Positions 1 through 8,671 of a stretch of 64,000 nucleotides of DNA are shown here, one piece after another; the first letter of the stretch is position 1, and each line of letters starts with the position of its first letter. The stretch is from positions 315,210 to 379,209 of the forward strand of contig NZ_SRMP01000003.1 of the NCBI RefSeq assembly GCF_005925325.1. Direction: 5' to 3'. The position numbers and the translations under genes are program-made. This DNA is from Pedobacter helvus. GTDB lineage: Bacteria > Bacteroidota > Bacteroidia > Sphingobacteriales > Sphingobacteriaceae. The notes below the pieces were generated by a model that saw nothing but the letters and a program-made list of their open reading frames with translations, ran no database searches and was not told the DNA's origin.

Positions 1-250
1 TAACCAAATACGGCTTACCATGATCATCCATTTTACAATCAATATATTCTTTGGTATCGAGCATGGTTCTCAGCAGCAAACGAGTACTCAGCCATTGTAG
101 TGCTCTTTTTTCGCTTTTGAAAGAATCGATGATATCTAACTCATGCTGTTTAAGTTGCAAACCAGACATTAACTGTTCATGGCTTTCCTCTATTTTCCAC
201 ACCGCAAGTTCGGTATGTTCATCAATTTTTAAATCAAAAACTACGGGCAT
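1..250 (-). CDS. 4'-phosphopantetheinyl transferase superfamily protein (N-terminal part, cut by window edge)
   Basis: The minus strand reads open from an ATG at 250 to the window start, giving about 83 residues that begin MPVVFDLKIDEHTELAVWKI and continue through SEKRALQWLSTRLLLRTML to DDHGKPYL. The RALQWLSTR-type helix followed by a K-x-D-x-x-GKPYL stretch is the layout of the N-terminal half of Sfp/EntD-like phosphopantetheinyl transferases, which transfer the 4'-phosphopantetheine arm of CoA to carrier proteins. The catalytic Mg-binding half lies outside the window. It is divergent from dcd, with a -7 type box at 272-279. Function is inferred from the first half only. Confidence 0.72.
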   Translation of the reverse strand, partial: MPVVFDLKIDEHTELAVWKIEESHEQLMSGLQLKQHELDIIDSFKSEKRALQWLSTRLLLRTMLDTKEYIDCKMDDHGKPYLV

Positions 251-271
251 CCTCTATTTAGAAAATCAATA

Positions 272-279
272 CAAAAGTA
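272..279 (-). promoter_or_regulatory. Bacteroidota -7 box (TACTTTTG) for the phosphopantetheinyl transferase gene
   Basis: On the minus strand the octamer TACTTTTG fits TAnnTTTG, the Bacteroidota housekeeping -7 consensus, and lies 22 nt before the ATG at 250. A TTTG at 304-307 could be the -33 element, at a slightly long spacing of about 24 nt. Confidence 0.5.
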
Positions 280-318
280 TCTTAAATTAATCATAATTTA
301 GTCCAAAAAACTGTAAAA

Positions 319-855
319 ATGATATTATCAGACAAACGGATACTTGAAGAAATTGACAAAGGCACCATCATCATAGAACCTTTTAAAGCAGAATGCTTGG
401 GCACCAACTCTTACGATGTTCATTTAGGCAAATATTTAGCTACCTACAAAGACCGCGTTTTAGATGCAAAAGCCCATAATCAAATCGAGCATTTCGAAAT
501 TCCGAAGAGTGGTTTTGTCTTACAACCTGGCACTTTATATTTAGGAGTTACAGTTGAATATACCGAAACCCACGGTCATGTACCATTTTTAGAAGGCAAG
601 AGCAGTACTGGTCGTTTAGGAATTGACATTCATGCTACCGCAGGCAAAGGTGATGTTGGTTTCTGCAACACTTGGACTTTAGAAATCTCTTGCGTACAAC
701 CCGTAAGAGTTTACGCAGGTATGCCTATTGGCCAATTAATCTATTTTGTAGTAGAAGGCAATATTGAAAAAATGTACAACACAAAAGACAATGCCAAATA
801 CAATAACAAAACTACTCGCCCGGTAGAAAGCATGATGTGGAAAAACAATTTTTAA
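319..855 (+). CDS. dcd: dCTP deaminase
   Basis: A 178-residue cytosolic enzyme that converts dCTP to dUTP and ammonia, feeding dUTPase and thymidylate synthesis. It starts MILSDKRILEEIDKG, contains the nucleotide-binding segment EGKSSTGRLGI (about residues 92-102) and the conserved HATAGKGDVGF stretch (about 105-115), and ends with the flexible C-terminal region typical of Dcd. Length matches the family. Bifunctional dCTP deaminase/dUTPase forms exist and cannot be excluded from motifs alone. It is transcribed alone, divergent from the gene before it. Confidence 0.93.
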   Translation: MILSDKRILEEIDKGTIIIEPFKAECLGTNSYDVHLGKYLATYKDRVLDAKAHNQIEHFEIPKSGFVLQPGTLYLGVTVEYTETHGHVPFLEGKSSTGRLGIDIHATAGKGDVGFCNTWTLEISCVQPVRVYAGMPIGQLIYFVVEGNIEKMYNTKDNAKYNNKTTRPVESMMWKNNF

Positions 856-982
856 TTCTTTTGAACCTTGTAACTAAAATAATAGTCTATAGTCTACTTT
901 TTACAGTAAGCTTTTATGTAACTTAACGTTATAAACACCAACAATTAAGGCGCTTGCAGAAGTGAATCAAAATTTTTCATAG

Positions 983-3715
983 ATGAAAACTAAACTCATA
1001 GCGTGTCCAACGCTCTCAACTCTTCCAAAATTATTAACGTTCCTAACGCTAGGCTTCGTCTTTCTGAGTATTACAAATGCTACTCCGCTCTGGGCCCAAG
1101 ATGTGAATTTAACCAACTTCACCAAAAAGCTAGAGACGAGCACCAGCAAAAATGCTCAAGAGAAAGTCTATCTCCACTTAGATAAACCTTATTACGCCAT
1201 TGGCGATGACATTTGGTTCAAAGCTTATACAATTAATGCAAAAACAGGATTACCATCAACCATTAGTGGTTTGCTATATGTAGAATTAGTGAACGAAAAA
1301 GATTCCATTACCAAACAACTGAAACTTCCGATGAAGAGCGGTATTACTTGGGGAGATTTTAAACTTACCGACTCGCTAAGTGAGGGGAACTATCGCATAA
1401 GAGCTTATACGCAGTGGATGCGCAATGCAGGTGCAGAGTTTTATTTCGACAAAACCATCAAAATTGGTAATGCTTGGGCAAACAAGGTTTTCACCAAATC
1501 AAACAACACATTAAGTACAGAAAACAATCAGCAGAAGGTTACTACCACTATTCAGTTTACAGACAAACAGAACATGGCCTATGCAAATGCTCCTATTAAT
1601 TATGAAGTAAAACTGAATAACAAGACTATAGAAAGAGGAAAAGGTGTCACCAATGCACAGGGCGAGATCAACATTGCATTTATCAACAAACAACCAGAGG
1701 CATTAAAAAGCGGGTACATTTCAGCCACTATTACCTTGCCGAACAAGCAGGTTATCACTAAGGAGATCCCTTTGAAAACAACTTCGAAAGAAATCGATGT
1801 ACAGTTTTTTCCAGAAGGTGGAAAATTGGTAGAGAACCTGCCTAATAAAATTGGGATCAAATCTATCAATAGTAACGGGTTAGGAGAATTGACCACTGGT
1901 GCTATCATCAATAACGAAGGAACAGAAATCTCGAAGTTCGAAACCAATAAATTGGGTATGGGCTCTTTCTTTTTAAATCCAGCTACTGGGCAAACCTACA
2001 AAGCAAACCTCACATTTGCGGATGGCACTAAAAAAACAGTGAATTTACCTACAGCAGAAAAAAGCGGCAGGGTACTGGCGGTGAGTAATCTCGATAGCAC
2101 TAAAATGGCTATCAAAGTTTATTTATCTGAAGATTTGTTGAATAAAGAGGAATATAATCTAATTGCTCAGCGTAATGGAATTGTATACTTTGCCACCAAG
2201 GTAACATCAAACAGACAAGTAGTTTCGTTAACCGTACCTAAGGACAGTTTACCATCTGGAATTATTCAAATATCACTTTTGTCCTCAACTTTTGTCCCTT
2301 TAAATGAGCGCATCGTTTTTGTTAATAATTCTCATGATAAAATTGATGTAAAGCCAGAAAAATTGAATCCAAGTTATGGCAAAAGAGCAAAGGCAGATCT
2401 TGCTTTCGCCATGGCCAATGAAGGAAAGCCTGTTCAGGGCAGTTTTTCGGTTTCTGTAACCAATACATCTGCAGTAAAACCAGATCCTGAAAACGAAACG
2501 AATATCCTTACCAAACTTTTATTAACTTCTGATTTGGTAGGCTATGTAGAAAAGCCAAATCACTATTTCCTTAAAAATGATAGAGATACAAGACTTGATT
2601 TGGATAATCTTTTATTGACGCAAGGATGGAGAAAAATTGATTGGAAGCAAGTAGCTGACGGAACTGAACCAGTTGCAAAATTCCCAGTGGAGAAAAAACT
2701 TCAAATTAGTGGAACGGTAACCAAAGGTGGTAAACCAGTAGCAAAAGGTAAAGTTTCTTTAGTGTCATTCTCTGGCGGCTTTTTCATGACAGACACTTTG
2801 ACTGATGATAAAGGACGTTTCAACTTTGATAAAATTGAGTTTTTAGACAGCACCAAGTTTGTTGTGCAAGCCCGTACGGATAAAGACAGGAAGTTTGTAG
2901 ACATTGTAATGGACATGGTGCCAGGACAAGTAGTAAACAAAAATCCAAATACGGGAGATATCGAAGTAAACGTTAACCAATCATTAGCTGGTTATTTACA
3001 GGAAAGCAGTAAATATTTCGATGATCAAACTAAACGTGGTTTGTTGAACAGAACGATTTTATTAGACGAGGTAAACATTGTTGAAAAGCGCAAACCAACT
3101 TACAACTCCTCTAACTTAGGTGGTGCGGGTAATGCCGATGCTGTATTTATGTCGAAGGATCTAGAAACAGCTTTCTCTCTATCCCAATATCTACAAGGCC
3201 GTATTGCTGGCGTTCAAATTAGAAACGGACAGGCATTTGCGAGAGGCAATCAAAGCCCAATGGCAGTAATGCTAGATGGTATGAATATGGGCGAAGAGTT
3301 TAACTTAGACGATATAGTAGTACAGGATATTGAGACAGTAGAAATTCTGAAAAGCATAGGTACCACTGCCATTTATGGGATGCAGGGTGGTGCAGGAGTG
3401 ATTGTTATCAACACCAAACGTGGTGATGGGGCTAGATCCGTAAACACTTACACTCCAGGATTAATCAATTACCTTCCAAAAGGATATGCTGTAGCAAGAG
3501 AATTCTATTCGCCTAAATACGATGTAAAACCAGATAGCAGACCCGATTTGAGAACTACCGTATTTTGGGAGCCACAAATGGTAAGCGATGCTGCTGGAAA
3601 GGCTAAAATCAGTTATTTCAATACCGATGTACCGGGAGTTTACAGAATAGTAATTGAAGGTATTGACGTTAATGGTTTCTTAGCCAGAAAAGTATTGACT
3701 TATGAAGTAAAATAA
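983..3715 (+). CDS. Secreted MG2-like / TonB-plug domain protein without a beta-barrel
   Basis: A 910-residue protein with an N-terminal signal peptide (hydrophobic to about residue 38, ending PLWAQ). Near residues 60-80 the segment VYLHLDKPYYAIGDDIWFKA is typical of alpha-2-macroglobulin-like MG2 domains in Bacteroidota. Ig-like and carboxypeptidase-regulatory-like repeats follow, then from about residue 690 a TonB-receptor plug domain (LSQYLQGRIAGVQI, VMLDGMNMGEEF, VEILKSIGTTAIYGMQGGAGVI). The C-terminus is another macroglobulin-like strand module, not a barrel, so this is a plug-only surface or periplasmic protein rather than a transporter. The family recurs in Bacteroidota without a known function; partners are not visible here. 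Confidence 0.75.
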   Translation: MKTKLIACPTLSTLPKLLTFLTLGFVFLSITNATPLWAQDVNLTNFTKKLETSTSKNAQEKVYLHLDKPYYAIGDDIWFKAYTINAKTGLPSTISGLLYVELVNEKDSITKQLKLPMKSGITWGDFKLTDSLSEGNYRIRAYTQWMRNAGAEFYFDKTIKIGNAWANKVFTKSNNTLSTENNQQKVTTTIQFTDKQNMAYANAPINYEVKLNNKTIERGKGVTNAQGEINIAFINKQPEALKSGYISATITLPNKQVITKEIPLKTTSKEIDVQFFPEGGKLVENLPNKIGIKSINSNGLGELTTGAIINNEGTEISKFETNKLGMGSFFLNPATGQTYKANLTFADGTKKTVNLPTAEKSGRVLAVSNLDSTKMAIKVYLSEDLLNKEEYNLIAQRNGIVYFATKVTSNRQVVSLTVPKDSLPSGIIQISLLSSTFVPLNERIVFVNNSHDKIDVKPEKLNPSYGKRAKADLAFAMANEGKPVQGSFSVSVTNTSAVKPDPENETNILTKLLLTSDLVGYVEKPNHYFLKNDRDTRLDLDNLLLTQGWRKIDWKQVADGTEPVAKFPVEKKLQISGTVTKGGKPVAKGKVSLVSFSGGFFMTDTLTDDKGRFNFDKIEFLDSTKFVVQARTDKDRKFVDIVMDMVPGQVVNKNPNTGDIEVNVNQSLAGYLQESSKYFDDQTKRGLLNRTILLDEVNIVEKRKPTYNSSNLGGAGNADAVFMSKDLETAFSLSQYLQGRIAGVQIRNGQAFARGNQSPMAVMLDGMNMGEEFNLDDIVVQDIETVEILKSIGTTAIYGMQGGAGVIVINTKRGDGARSVNTYTPGLINYLPKGYAVAREFYSPKYDVKPDSRPDLRTTVFWEPQMVSDAAGKAKISYFNTDVPGVYRIVIEGIDVNGFLARKVLTYEVK

Positions 3716-3793
3716 GCAGACATTAATTTTATGCTTGCATAATAAATTCAAACCTCTTAGCTTTATGAAACTAAATCGTAAAGCTAAGAGGCT

Positions 3794-4561
3794 ATGAACA
3801 CAATTTCCGCAACAGTAAAAGACAGGCTTGTCATCATCACTTTAAACCGAGGCAAATCCAATTCCTTAAACCGTGAAATGGTTACCGAATTGAGCGATAT
3901 GCTTCATAATATTGAAAATGATGATAACATCGGTGGCGTGGTAATTACTGGTAAAGAAAACTTCTTTTCTGCCGGCTTAGATCTCATAGAACTTTATCAT
4001 TACAACGAAGAAGAAGCCAAGAGCTTTTGGCATTTATTCCTAGACTTCAGCGCAAAGATCACTTCGTTTAAGAAACCTTTAGTAGCTGCTATCAATGGCC
4101 ATAGCCCTGCAGGTGGTTGCGTAATCGCACTAGCCTGCGATGCTAGGGTAATGGCTGAGGGAAAATTCATCATTGGTTTAAATGAAGTTCCAGTAGGCAT
4201 CATTGTTCCGAACAGTATTTTCAGTTTATACTCTTTTTGGTTAGGACAGGCAAATGCCTATCGCAACCTATTAGAAGGCAAACTTTTTTCGCCAGAAGAA
4301 GCGCTTGCTATAGGATTAGTAGATGATGTGGTAAAACCAGAAAGTATCCTGACTGCTGCCGAAAGAAAAGTAAGAAAGTATATGGCTTTCGAAGCGAATA
4401 CTTGGCAGCAAAGCAAATTGAACTTACGTAAGGGCATCATTGCTGCTACAAGTGCAGATCAAAGCAAAGATTTAGAAATCATGTTGAAACAATGGTGGTC
4501 ACCGAGTACCAGAGCTATTTTAAAATCATTGATAGACAACTTGCAGAAGCCGAAATCTTAA
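3794..4561 (+). CDS. Enoyl-CoA hydratase/isomerase family protein
   Basis: A 255-residue crotonase-fold protein expected to act on acyl-CoA thioesters. Visible features are the N-terminal strand VIITLNRGKSNSLNREM, the first oxyanion-hole loop FFSAGLDLIEL (about residues 55-65), the second, AINGHSPAGGCVIALACD (about 98-115), and NEVPVGI near residue 137, where family members place a catalytic carboxylate. Subfamily (hydratase, delta3-delta2 isomerase or other) cannot be set from motifs. It is followed 88 bp later by a co-directional SDR gene that resembles 2,4-dienoyl-CoA reductases, suggesting a shared role in fatty-acid turnover. Confidence 0.85.
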   Translation: MNTISATVKDRLVIITLNRGKSNSLNREMVTELSDMLHNIENDDNIGGVVITGKENFFSAGLDLIELYHYNEEEAKSFWHLFLDFSAKITSFKKPLVAAINGHSPAGGCVIALACDARVMAEGKFIIGLNEVPVGIIVPNSIFSLYSFWLGQANAYRNLLEGKLFSPEEALAIGLVDDVVKPESILTAAERKVRKYMAFEANTWQQSKLNLRKGIIAATSADQSKDLEIMLKQWWSPSTRAILKSLIDNLQKPKS

Positions 4562-4648
4562 TTGTTAAATTGTTTTATTGCTGAATTGTTGCCGCCATCT
4601 ATGTTTTTAGATTAAGGTCTCATATCTCACATCTCAATACTCAAATCT
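4561..4648 (+). repeat. Intergenic word-repeat tract
   Basis: The 88-bp spacer is built of imperfectly repeated short words. The first half repeats ATTGTT (attgttaaattgttt, gaattgttg) and the second half repeats CTCA-centred words (tctcatatctcacatctcaa, then tactcaaatc) directly before the next ATG. No hairpin or protein-coding potential is seen. Similar word tracts occur elsewhere in this window. Confidence 0.5.
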
Positions 4649-4649
4649 T

Positions 4650-5525
4650 ATGTACAACCAACCCATGTTAAAAGACGATGCCCTAAAAGGCAAAACCATT
4701 GTAGTTACCGGCGGCGGCACCGGCTTAGGTAAAGCGATGGGCACTTACTTCCTGAAGCTGGGTGCTAATTTGGTAATCACTAGCAGGAAGTTAGAGGTAC
4801 TACAAAAAACTGCCCAAGAAATGGAAGCGGATACTGGCGGTAAAGTTTTGGCTGTGCAATGTGATGTAAGAGATGCCGCACAAGTAGAAAATGTACTTGC
4901 AGAAACTTTGGCAAAATTTGGCGGTGTTGACGTATTGGTAAACAATGCAGCAGGCAATTTCATCTCCCCTACCGAACGATTATCTGCCAATGCTTTTTCT
5001 AGTATTATTGATATTGTGTTGAAAGGTACTGTGAATTGCACTTTAGCTTTTGGCAAGCACTGGATTAAGGAGAAACAACCAGCAAGTGTACTCAATATTG
5101 TGACGACATATGCTTTTACGGGTTCTGCTTATGTAGTTCCATCAGCCTGTGCAAAAGGTGGTGTACTAGCATTAACACGTTCTTTAGCAGTAGAATGGGG
5201 GAAATATGGCATCAGGACAAATGCCATTGCTCCAGGGCCATTCCCTACCAAAGGCGCTTGGGATCGATTATTACCTGGCGATTTAGCAGAGAAATTTGAT
5301 TTCAAAAATAGAGTACCATTAAAGCGTGTAGGCGATCATCAAGAACTGGCTAACTTATCTGCCTTTTTAGTGAGTGATTTTTCTAATTACATCAACGGAG
5401 AGGTAATAACCATTGATGGTGGTGAGTGGCTGCAAGGCGCTGGTCAAATGAACGGCTTGGAAGCTATCCCAACAGAAATGTGGGATATGCTAGAGCAGAT
5501 GACTAGAGGTGCTAAAGGGAGTTAA
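4650..5525 (+). CDS. Short-chain dehydrogenase/reductase, 2,4-dienoyl-CoA reductase-like
   Basis: A 291-residue Rossmann-fold oxidoreductase. The NAD(P)-binding motif VVTGGGTGLGKAMG is at about residues 20-33, NNAAGN follows near residue 97, and the C-terminus carries the YINGEVITIDGG motif. The active-site region reads TGSAYVVPSACAKGG: the usual Y-x-x-x-K appears replaced by a S-A-C-A-K stretch, as in peroxisomal-type 2,4-dienoyl-CoA reductases, which lack the classical Tyr. That and the upstream enoyl-CoA hydratase favour a dienoyl-CoA reductase over a generic SDR. MYNQPM at the N-terminus leaves a small start ambiguity (second Met at residue 6). Confidence 0.82.
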   Translation: MYNQPMLKDDALKGKTIVVTGGGTGLGKAMGTYFLKLGANLVITSRKLEVLQKTAQEMEADTGGKVLAVQCDVRDAAQVENVLAETLAKFGGVDVLVNNAAGNFISPTERLSANAFSSIIDIVLKGTVNCTLAFGKHWIKEKQPASVLNIVTTYAFTGSAYVVPSACAKGGVLALTRSLAVEWGKYGIRTNAIAPGPFPTKGAWDRLLPGDLAEKFDFKNRVPLKRVGDHQELANLSAFLVSDFSNYINGEVITIDGGEWLQGAGQMNGLEAIPTEMWDMLEQMTRGAKGS

Positions 5526-5580
5526 AGAGTAAATCGTCATACGAGGCCCGAAGCAATCTAAAGCATTAAATAACCACTCT

Positions 5581-6129
5581 ATGCATAAATTAAAATACTT
5601 CTTTTTTGTAGTATATTGCTCTTCTCTATTATCGGGTTGCGAAATGTTTAGTGCAGGGCACGGAGGATTTACTTCCTATTCGTTTGAAGTTAAAAAGAAA
5701 AGATTAGAAACTGCAATTATGAAAGTTATTGACACCGACAGCAACTTTTATAGAGAACCAGAGGTTAGCCAAGAATATAAAGATATTTATAAAGAAATAA
5801 CAAAAGAAAGAAATAAAGAAAACCCAGATATACAAGTCGATACTAATTATGTAGACTTTTATAATGACGGCAAAAATTATCTCACCATAAAAATTAAAAG
5901 TACGGATTATAAGTTTACATTCCGATATATTGGAGACGAAGAATATTGGAATAATTCACCGAACTCACAATTCTACATCGTTTATATGCATGATCAATAT
6001 AATCAAGGTGGAGGCTGTAAAGATAAATTGGAACCTCAGTTCATAGCTAAATTAACAAACGTATTTGAAACAGAATTTGTAAAGAAAGTTTCAAATGAAT
6101 TGGGAATTTCCTTTTCAAAGGAAAACTAA
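5581..6129 (+). CDS. Hypothetical lipoprotein
   Basis: A 182-residue protein with a lipoprotein signal: charged MHKLK, a hydrophobic stretch, then the lipobox LLSGC with Cys at about residue 20. The mature part is hydrophilic and Lys/Glu/Asp-rich, with a GGGCKDKLEP loop near residue 141. No known domain is recognised. It ends one base before the convergent DUF2027-Smr gene, so the two stop codons almost abut. Likely an envelope lipoprotein; function unknown. Confidence 0.7.
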   Translation: MHKLKYFFFVVYCSSLLSGCEMFSAGHGGFTSYSFEVKKKRLETAIMKVIDTDSNFYREPEVSQEYKDIYKEITKERNKENPDIQVDTNYVDFYNDGKNYLTIKIKSTDYKFTFRYIGDEEYWNNSPNSQFYIVYMHDQYNQGGGCKDKLEPQFIAKLTNVFETEFVKKVSNELGISFSKEN

Positions 6130-6130
6130 A

Positions 6131-7075
6131 TTAAACCTTAAAAATCACTTCCGTAGCACCATAGCCAAACTTCTCTTTTTTGGCATCCATAAAAGTACGC
6201 ACTTGCGGATGTTTACTTATCGTTTTATGGATTTGATCTCTCAATGTTCCATTACCGACGCCGTGAATAAACACAATGGATGGCATTTGGTGAACGATAG
6301 CCGCATCTAAAGTTTTTTTGAAAGCCGACAATTGTTCATTCAATATTTCTGACTGCGATAGGAAATGATGGTCATCTCTCAGTTTCTCAATGTGTAAATC
6401 TATCTCTTGAGCAGGCTTAGCAACTTTTGGCTTTTCTTCCTTTACGTTAAAGAAACTTTCCTTTAATTTTTGCGCATCAATTACCAAAGCAGGTTCGTCT
6501 AATCTAATCAACCAACCATATTTATTGATTTCTGCAATTTGATTTTTAGCACCACTAAAGTCCTTAGATTTAAAGCGCTTGTTTAATTGCAAAGGTGTTG
6601 TAGGTTTTACATTTCCAGTAGTAAAAAACAAGGCTTGAAAGGTAAAATTAGGCCAGTTATCTAAATCGCCAAGATTAGCAGTATAAACCTGAACGCTACT
6701 TTTTGGCTGTACAACACCTGCAAATTCGCCTTTATAAATGCCGCCTTTTTCTGTTTTTAAGGATAACAATAACTGATAAGAAGTTCTGTTCACTAAAGTA
6801 AAATTCGCCACTACCGATGCCTTATTATCTTCGGCTACCGCTAAATAAATACCATCTTCTACAAATTTCTCATCGACTTGTGTAGCTGGCATGGCGTTAT
6901 TGGCCGTATCTGCATTGCTATGATGGCCGTGCACATAAGTGAGGTTACTCTTCGCTACCGGAATTTCAAACCCATCAGTATCGGTTACACCAACCGTTAA
7001 ATCGTCAATGATTTTAGTAATATATCCTTCTCTTTTCTCGTCTATGAAACGTACGTAATCTCCTATTTTGAACAT
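6131..7075 (-). CDS. DUF2027 domain protein with C-terminal Smr domain
   Basis: A 314-residue cytoplasmic protein. The N-terminus (FKIGDYVRFIDEKREGYITK) is a small SH3/Tudor-like barrel, the middle is the beta-rich DUF2027 region, and the last 90 residues form a Smr (small MutS-related) domain recognisable by EIDLHIEKL near residue 224 and FIHGVGNGTLRDQI near residue 268. Smr domains bind or nick nucleic acid in MutS2 and ribosome-rescue factors. This DUF2027-Smr architecture is largely confined to Bacteroidota and its role is not established. Single gene, promoter not evident. Confidence 0.85.
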   Translation of the reverse strand: MFKIGDYVRFIDEKREGYITKIIDDLTVGVTDTDGFEIPVAKSNLTYVHGHHSNADTANNAMPATQVDEKFVEDGIYLAVAEDNKASVVANFTLVNRTSYQLLLSLKTEKGGIYKGEFAGVVQPKSSVQVYTANLGDLDNWPNFTFQALFFTTGNVKPTTPLQLNKRFKSKDFSGAKNQIAEINKYGWLIRLDEPALVIDAQKLKESFFNVKEEKPKVAKPAQEIDLHIEKLRDDHHFLSQSEILNEQLSAFKKTLDAAIVHQMPSIVFIHGVGNGTLRDQIHKTISKHPQVRTFMDAKKEKFGYGATEVIFKV

Positions 7076-7082
7076 TTTTTTT

Positions 7083-7116
7083 TATTAGTCCGAAAGTCGG
7101 ATGTCCGAAGTCGGAA
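7083..7116. repeat. Short word-repeat tract (GTCCGAAGTCGG units)
   Basis: Upstream of the DUF2027-Smr gene the sequence repeats imperfect GTCCGAAAGTCGGAT and GTCCGAAGTCGGAAG units. It belongs to the class of short-period intergenic tracts seen at several sites in the window. Each unit holds a TCCGA/TCGGA inverted pair, so small hairpins are possible. Confidence 0.45.
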
Positions 7117-7204
7117 GATGTATCTTTATTATATAACAAAGTTACAAAAGCTTTGAAAAATGATAATAAAATTTAAGTCAGGCAATCGTAACTCGTAAAT
7201 CAGC

Positions 7205-8251
7205 TTACCATTTAATTAAAGCACTTGCCCAAGTAAAACCAGAACCAAATGCTGCCAAGCAAATTAAATCGCCTTCTTTTATTTTCCCTGCTTCCCAAGC
7301 TTCACTTAATGCAATCGGAACAGAAGCCGCAGTAGTGTTGCCATATTTTTGGATGTTATTAAACACCTTATCGTCACTTAAACCCAGTAACTGCTGCACA
7401 TACTGGCTAATACGCAAATTCGCCTGATGCGGAACCAACAAATCAATATCATTTGCCGTATAATCATTGGCAGCCAACGCTTCGTTAATTACTTCTGGGA
7501 ATTTAACCACCGCTTTTTTAAATACCGCCGGACCATCCATATAAGGTAACGCGGCTCCACTTTCAATTTGTTCGGTAGTGATGAAAAGTCCGCCCAATTC
7601 CTGATCTGGAAATGCCGGTTTATCTTTTAACCATTTATTGGCATGGGCACCTGGATAATGCATGGCCAAAATCTCGGCATCGGCCCCATCGCTATGCAAA
7701 TGTGTGCTCAAAATTCCCTGACCTTCTTTTTCTGCTCGTTGCAAAACTGCTGCACCTGCACCATCGCCAAAAATTACCGACACGTTACGACTACGGGTTT
7801 CAAAATCCATAGCGAAGGAATGTTTCTCGCTACCTACTACTAATATGTTTTTGTACATGCCAGTTTTAATGAATTGGTCGGCAACAGAAAGCGCATATAC
7901 AAAGCCAGAACATTGGTTACGGATGTCCAACGCACCTACTTCTTTCATGCCCATTTCGCGTTGTAGCAACACGCCACAACCTGGGAAATAATAATCTGGA
8001 CTTAACGTGGCGAATATGATAAAATCGATATCATCTTTATTTACACCTGCTCGTTCCATAGCTACTTTTGCAGCTTCAATTCCCATCGTTGTGGTAGTTT
8101 CTTCATAACGATCTGCAAAACGGCGCTCTTTAATACCTGTTCGTTCTTGTATCCATTCGTCGCTGGTTTCCATAAAACGCGACAAATCGTTATTGGTATA
8201 TACATTTTTTGGCACGTAATGACCTATCCCAGCAATTTTTGAACTATACAT
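7205..8251 (-). CDS. fabH: 3-oxoacyl-[ACP] synthase III (KAS III)
   Basis: A 348-residue condensing enzyme that joins acetyl-CoA (or a branched primer) to malonyl-ACP to start fatty-acid synthesis. The catalytic triad is visible: Cys in IRNQCSGFVYAL (about residue 114), His in LVPHQANLRI (about 274) and Asn in KYGNTTAAS (about 304). The GFTWASALIKW C-terminus is typical. It is not beside other fab genes and there is no acpP-plsX context, so a dedicated or additional KAS III is possible. A -7 box lies at 8271-8278. Confidence 0.92.
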   Translation of the reverse strand: MYSSKIAGIGHYVPKNVYTNNDLSRFMETSDEWIQERTGIKERRFADRYEETTTTMGIEAAKVAMERAGVNKDDIDFIIFATLSPDYYFPGCGVLLQREMGMKEVGALDIRNQCSGFVYALSVADQFIKTGMYKNILVVGSEKHSFAMDFETRSRNVSVIFGDGAGAAVLQRAEKEGQGILSTHLHSDGADAEILAMHYPGAHANKWLKDKPAFPDQELGGLFITTEQIESGAALPYMDGPAVFKKAVVKFPEVINEALAANDYTANDIDLLVPHQANLRISQYVQQLLGLSDDKVFNNIQKYGNTTAASVPIALSEAWEAGKIKEGDLICLAAFGSGFTWASALIKW

Positions 8252-8270
8252 ATCAGGTGGTTTGATTAAA

Positions 8271-8278
8271 CAAAGATA
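8271..8278 (-). promoter_or_regulatory. -7 box (TATCTTTG) for fabH
   Basis: The minus-strand octamer TATCTTTG matches TAnnTTTG and lies 19 nt upstream of the fabH ATG. A well-placed -33 TTG was not found. Confidence 0.45.
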
Positions 8279-8377
8279 ATCAATTTACGATTTTAGATTG
8301 ACGAATTACGATTGGAATAAACAAGAAAAAACCTTGCAACATTGCAACTTAACAATAAAAATTCGTAAATCTATTTG

Positions 8378-8385
8378 TATTTTTG
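8378..8385 (+). promoter_or_regulatory. -7 box (TATTTTTG) directly before clpS, implying a leaderless or near-leaderless mRNA
   Basis: TATTTTTG fits TAnnTTTG and ends 4 nt before the ATG at 8390. Transcription from it would begin at or beside the start codon. It also rules out the in-frame TTG at 8375 as the translation start. Confidence 0.5.
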
Positions 8386-8389
8386 CAGC

Positions 8390-8671
8390 ATGTCGACAGA
8401 AACCAAGGAAGAAACCTTTACCCTGGAGGAAATTTTAACCTCGCTGAAAACAGTTCACCGTTTAATACTTTGGAATGATGATGTAAACACCTTTGACCAT
8501 GTAATTTGGTGCATGATGCGCTACTTGGATTACAGCGAAAACCAAGCTGAAAAAATTGCTTGGGAGGTACATAACAAAGGCAAATGTGCAATCTTAGAAG
8601 GTTCTTTTACGGAGATGGAAGTATATCGTAAAATCTTACAACAAGAGGGTTTAACGGTTACTGTTGATTAA
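8390..8671 (+). CDS. clpS: ATP-dependent Clp protease adaptor ClpS
   Basis: A 93-residue adaptor (counting from ATG 8390) that delivers N-degron substrates to ClpA/ClpC-ClpP. The signature is LILWNDDVNTFDHVI followed by AEKIAWEVHNKGKC and the C-terminal LQQEGLTVTVD strand. The open frame continues upstream to a TTG at 8375, but the ATG is preferred because the -7 box lies between the two. The C-terminus overlaps the convergent NTF2-like gene by 14 bp. No clpA or clpC is nearby. Confidence 0.92.
   Translation: MSTETKEETFTLEEILTSLKTVHRLILWNDDVNTFDHVIWCMMRYLDYSENQAEKIAWEVHNKGKCAILEGSFTEMEVYRKILQQEGLTVTVD

Noticed and set aside
8375-8389. TTG start for clpS, five codons upstream
   Set aside because: The -7 box lies between the TTG and the ATG, and the family begins near the ATG.
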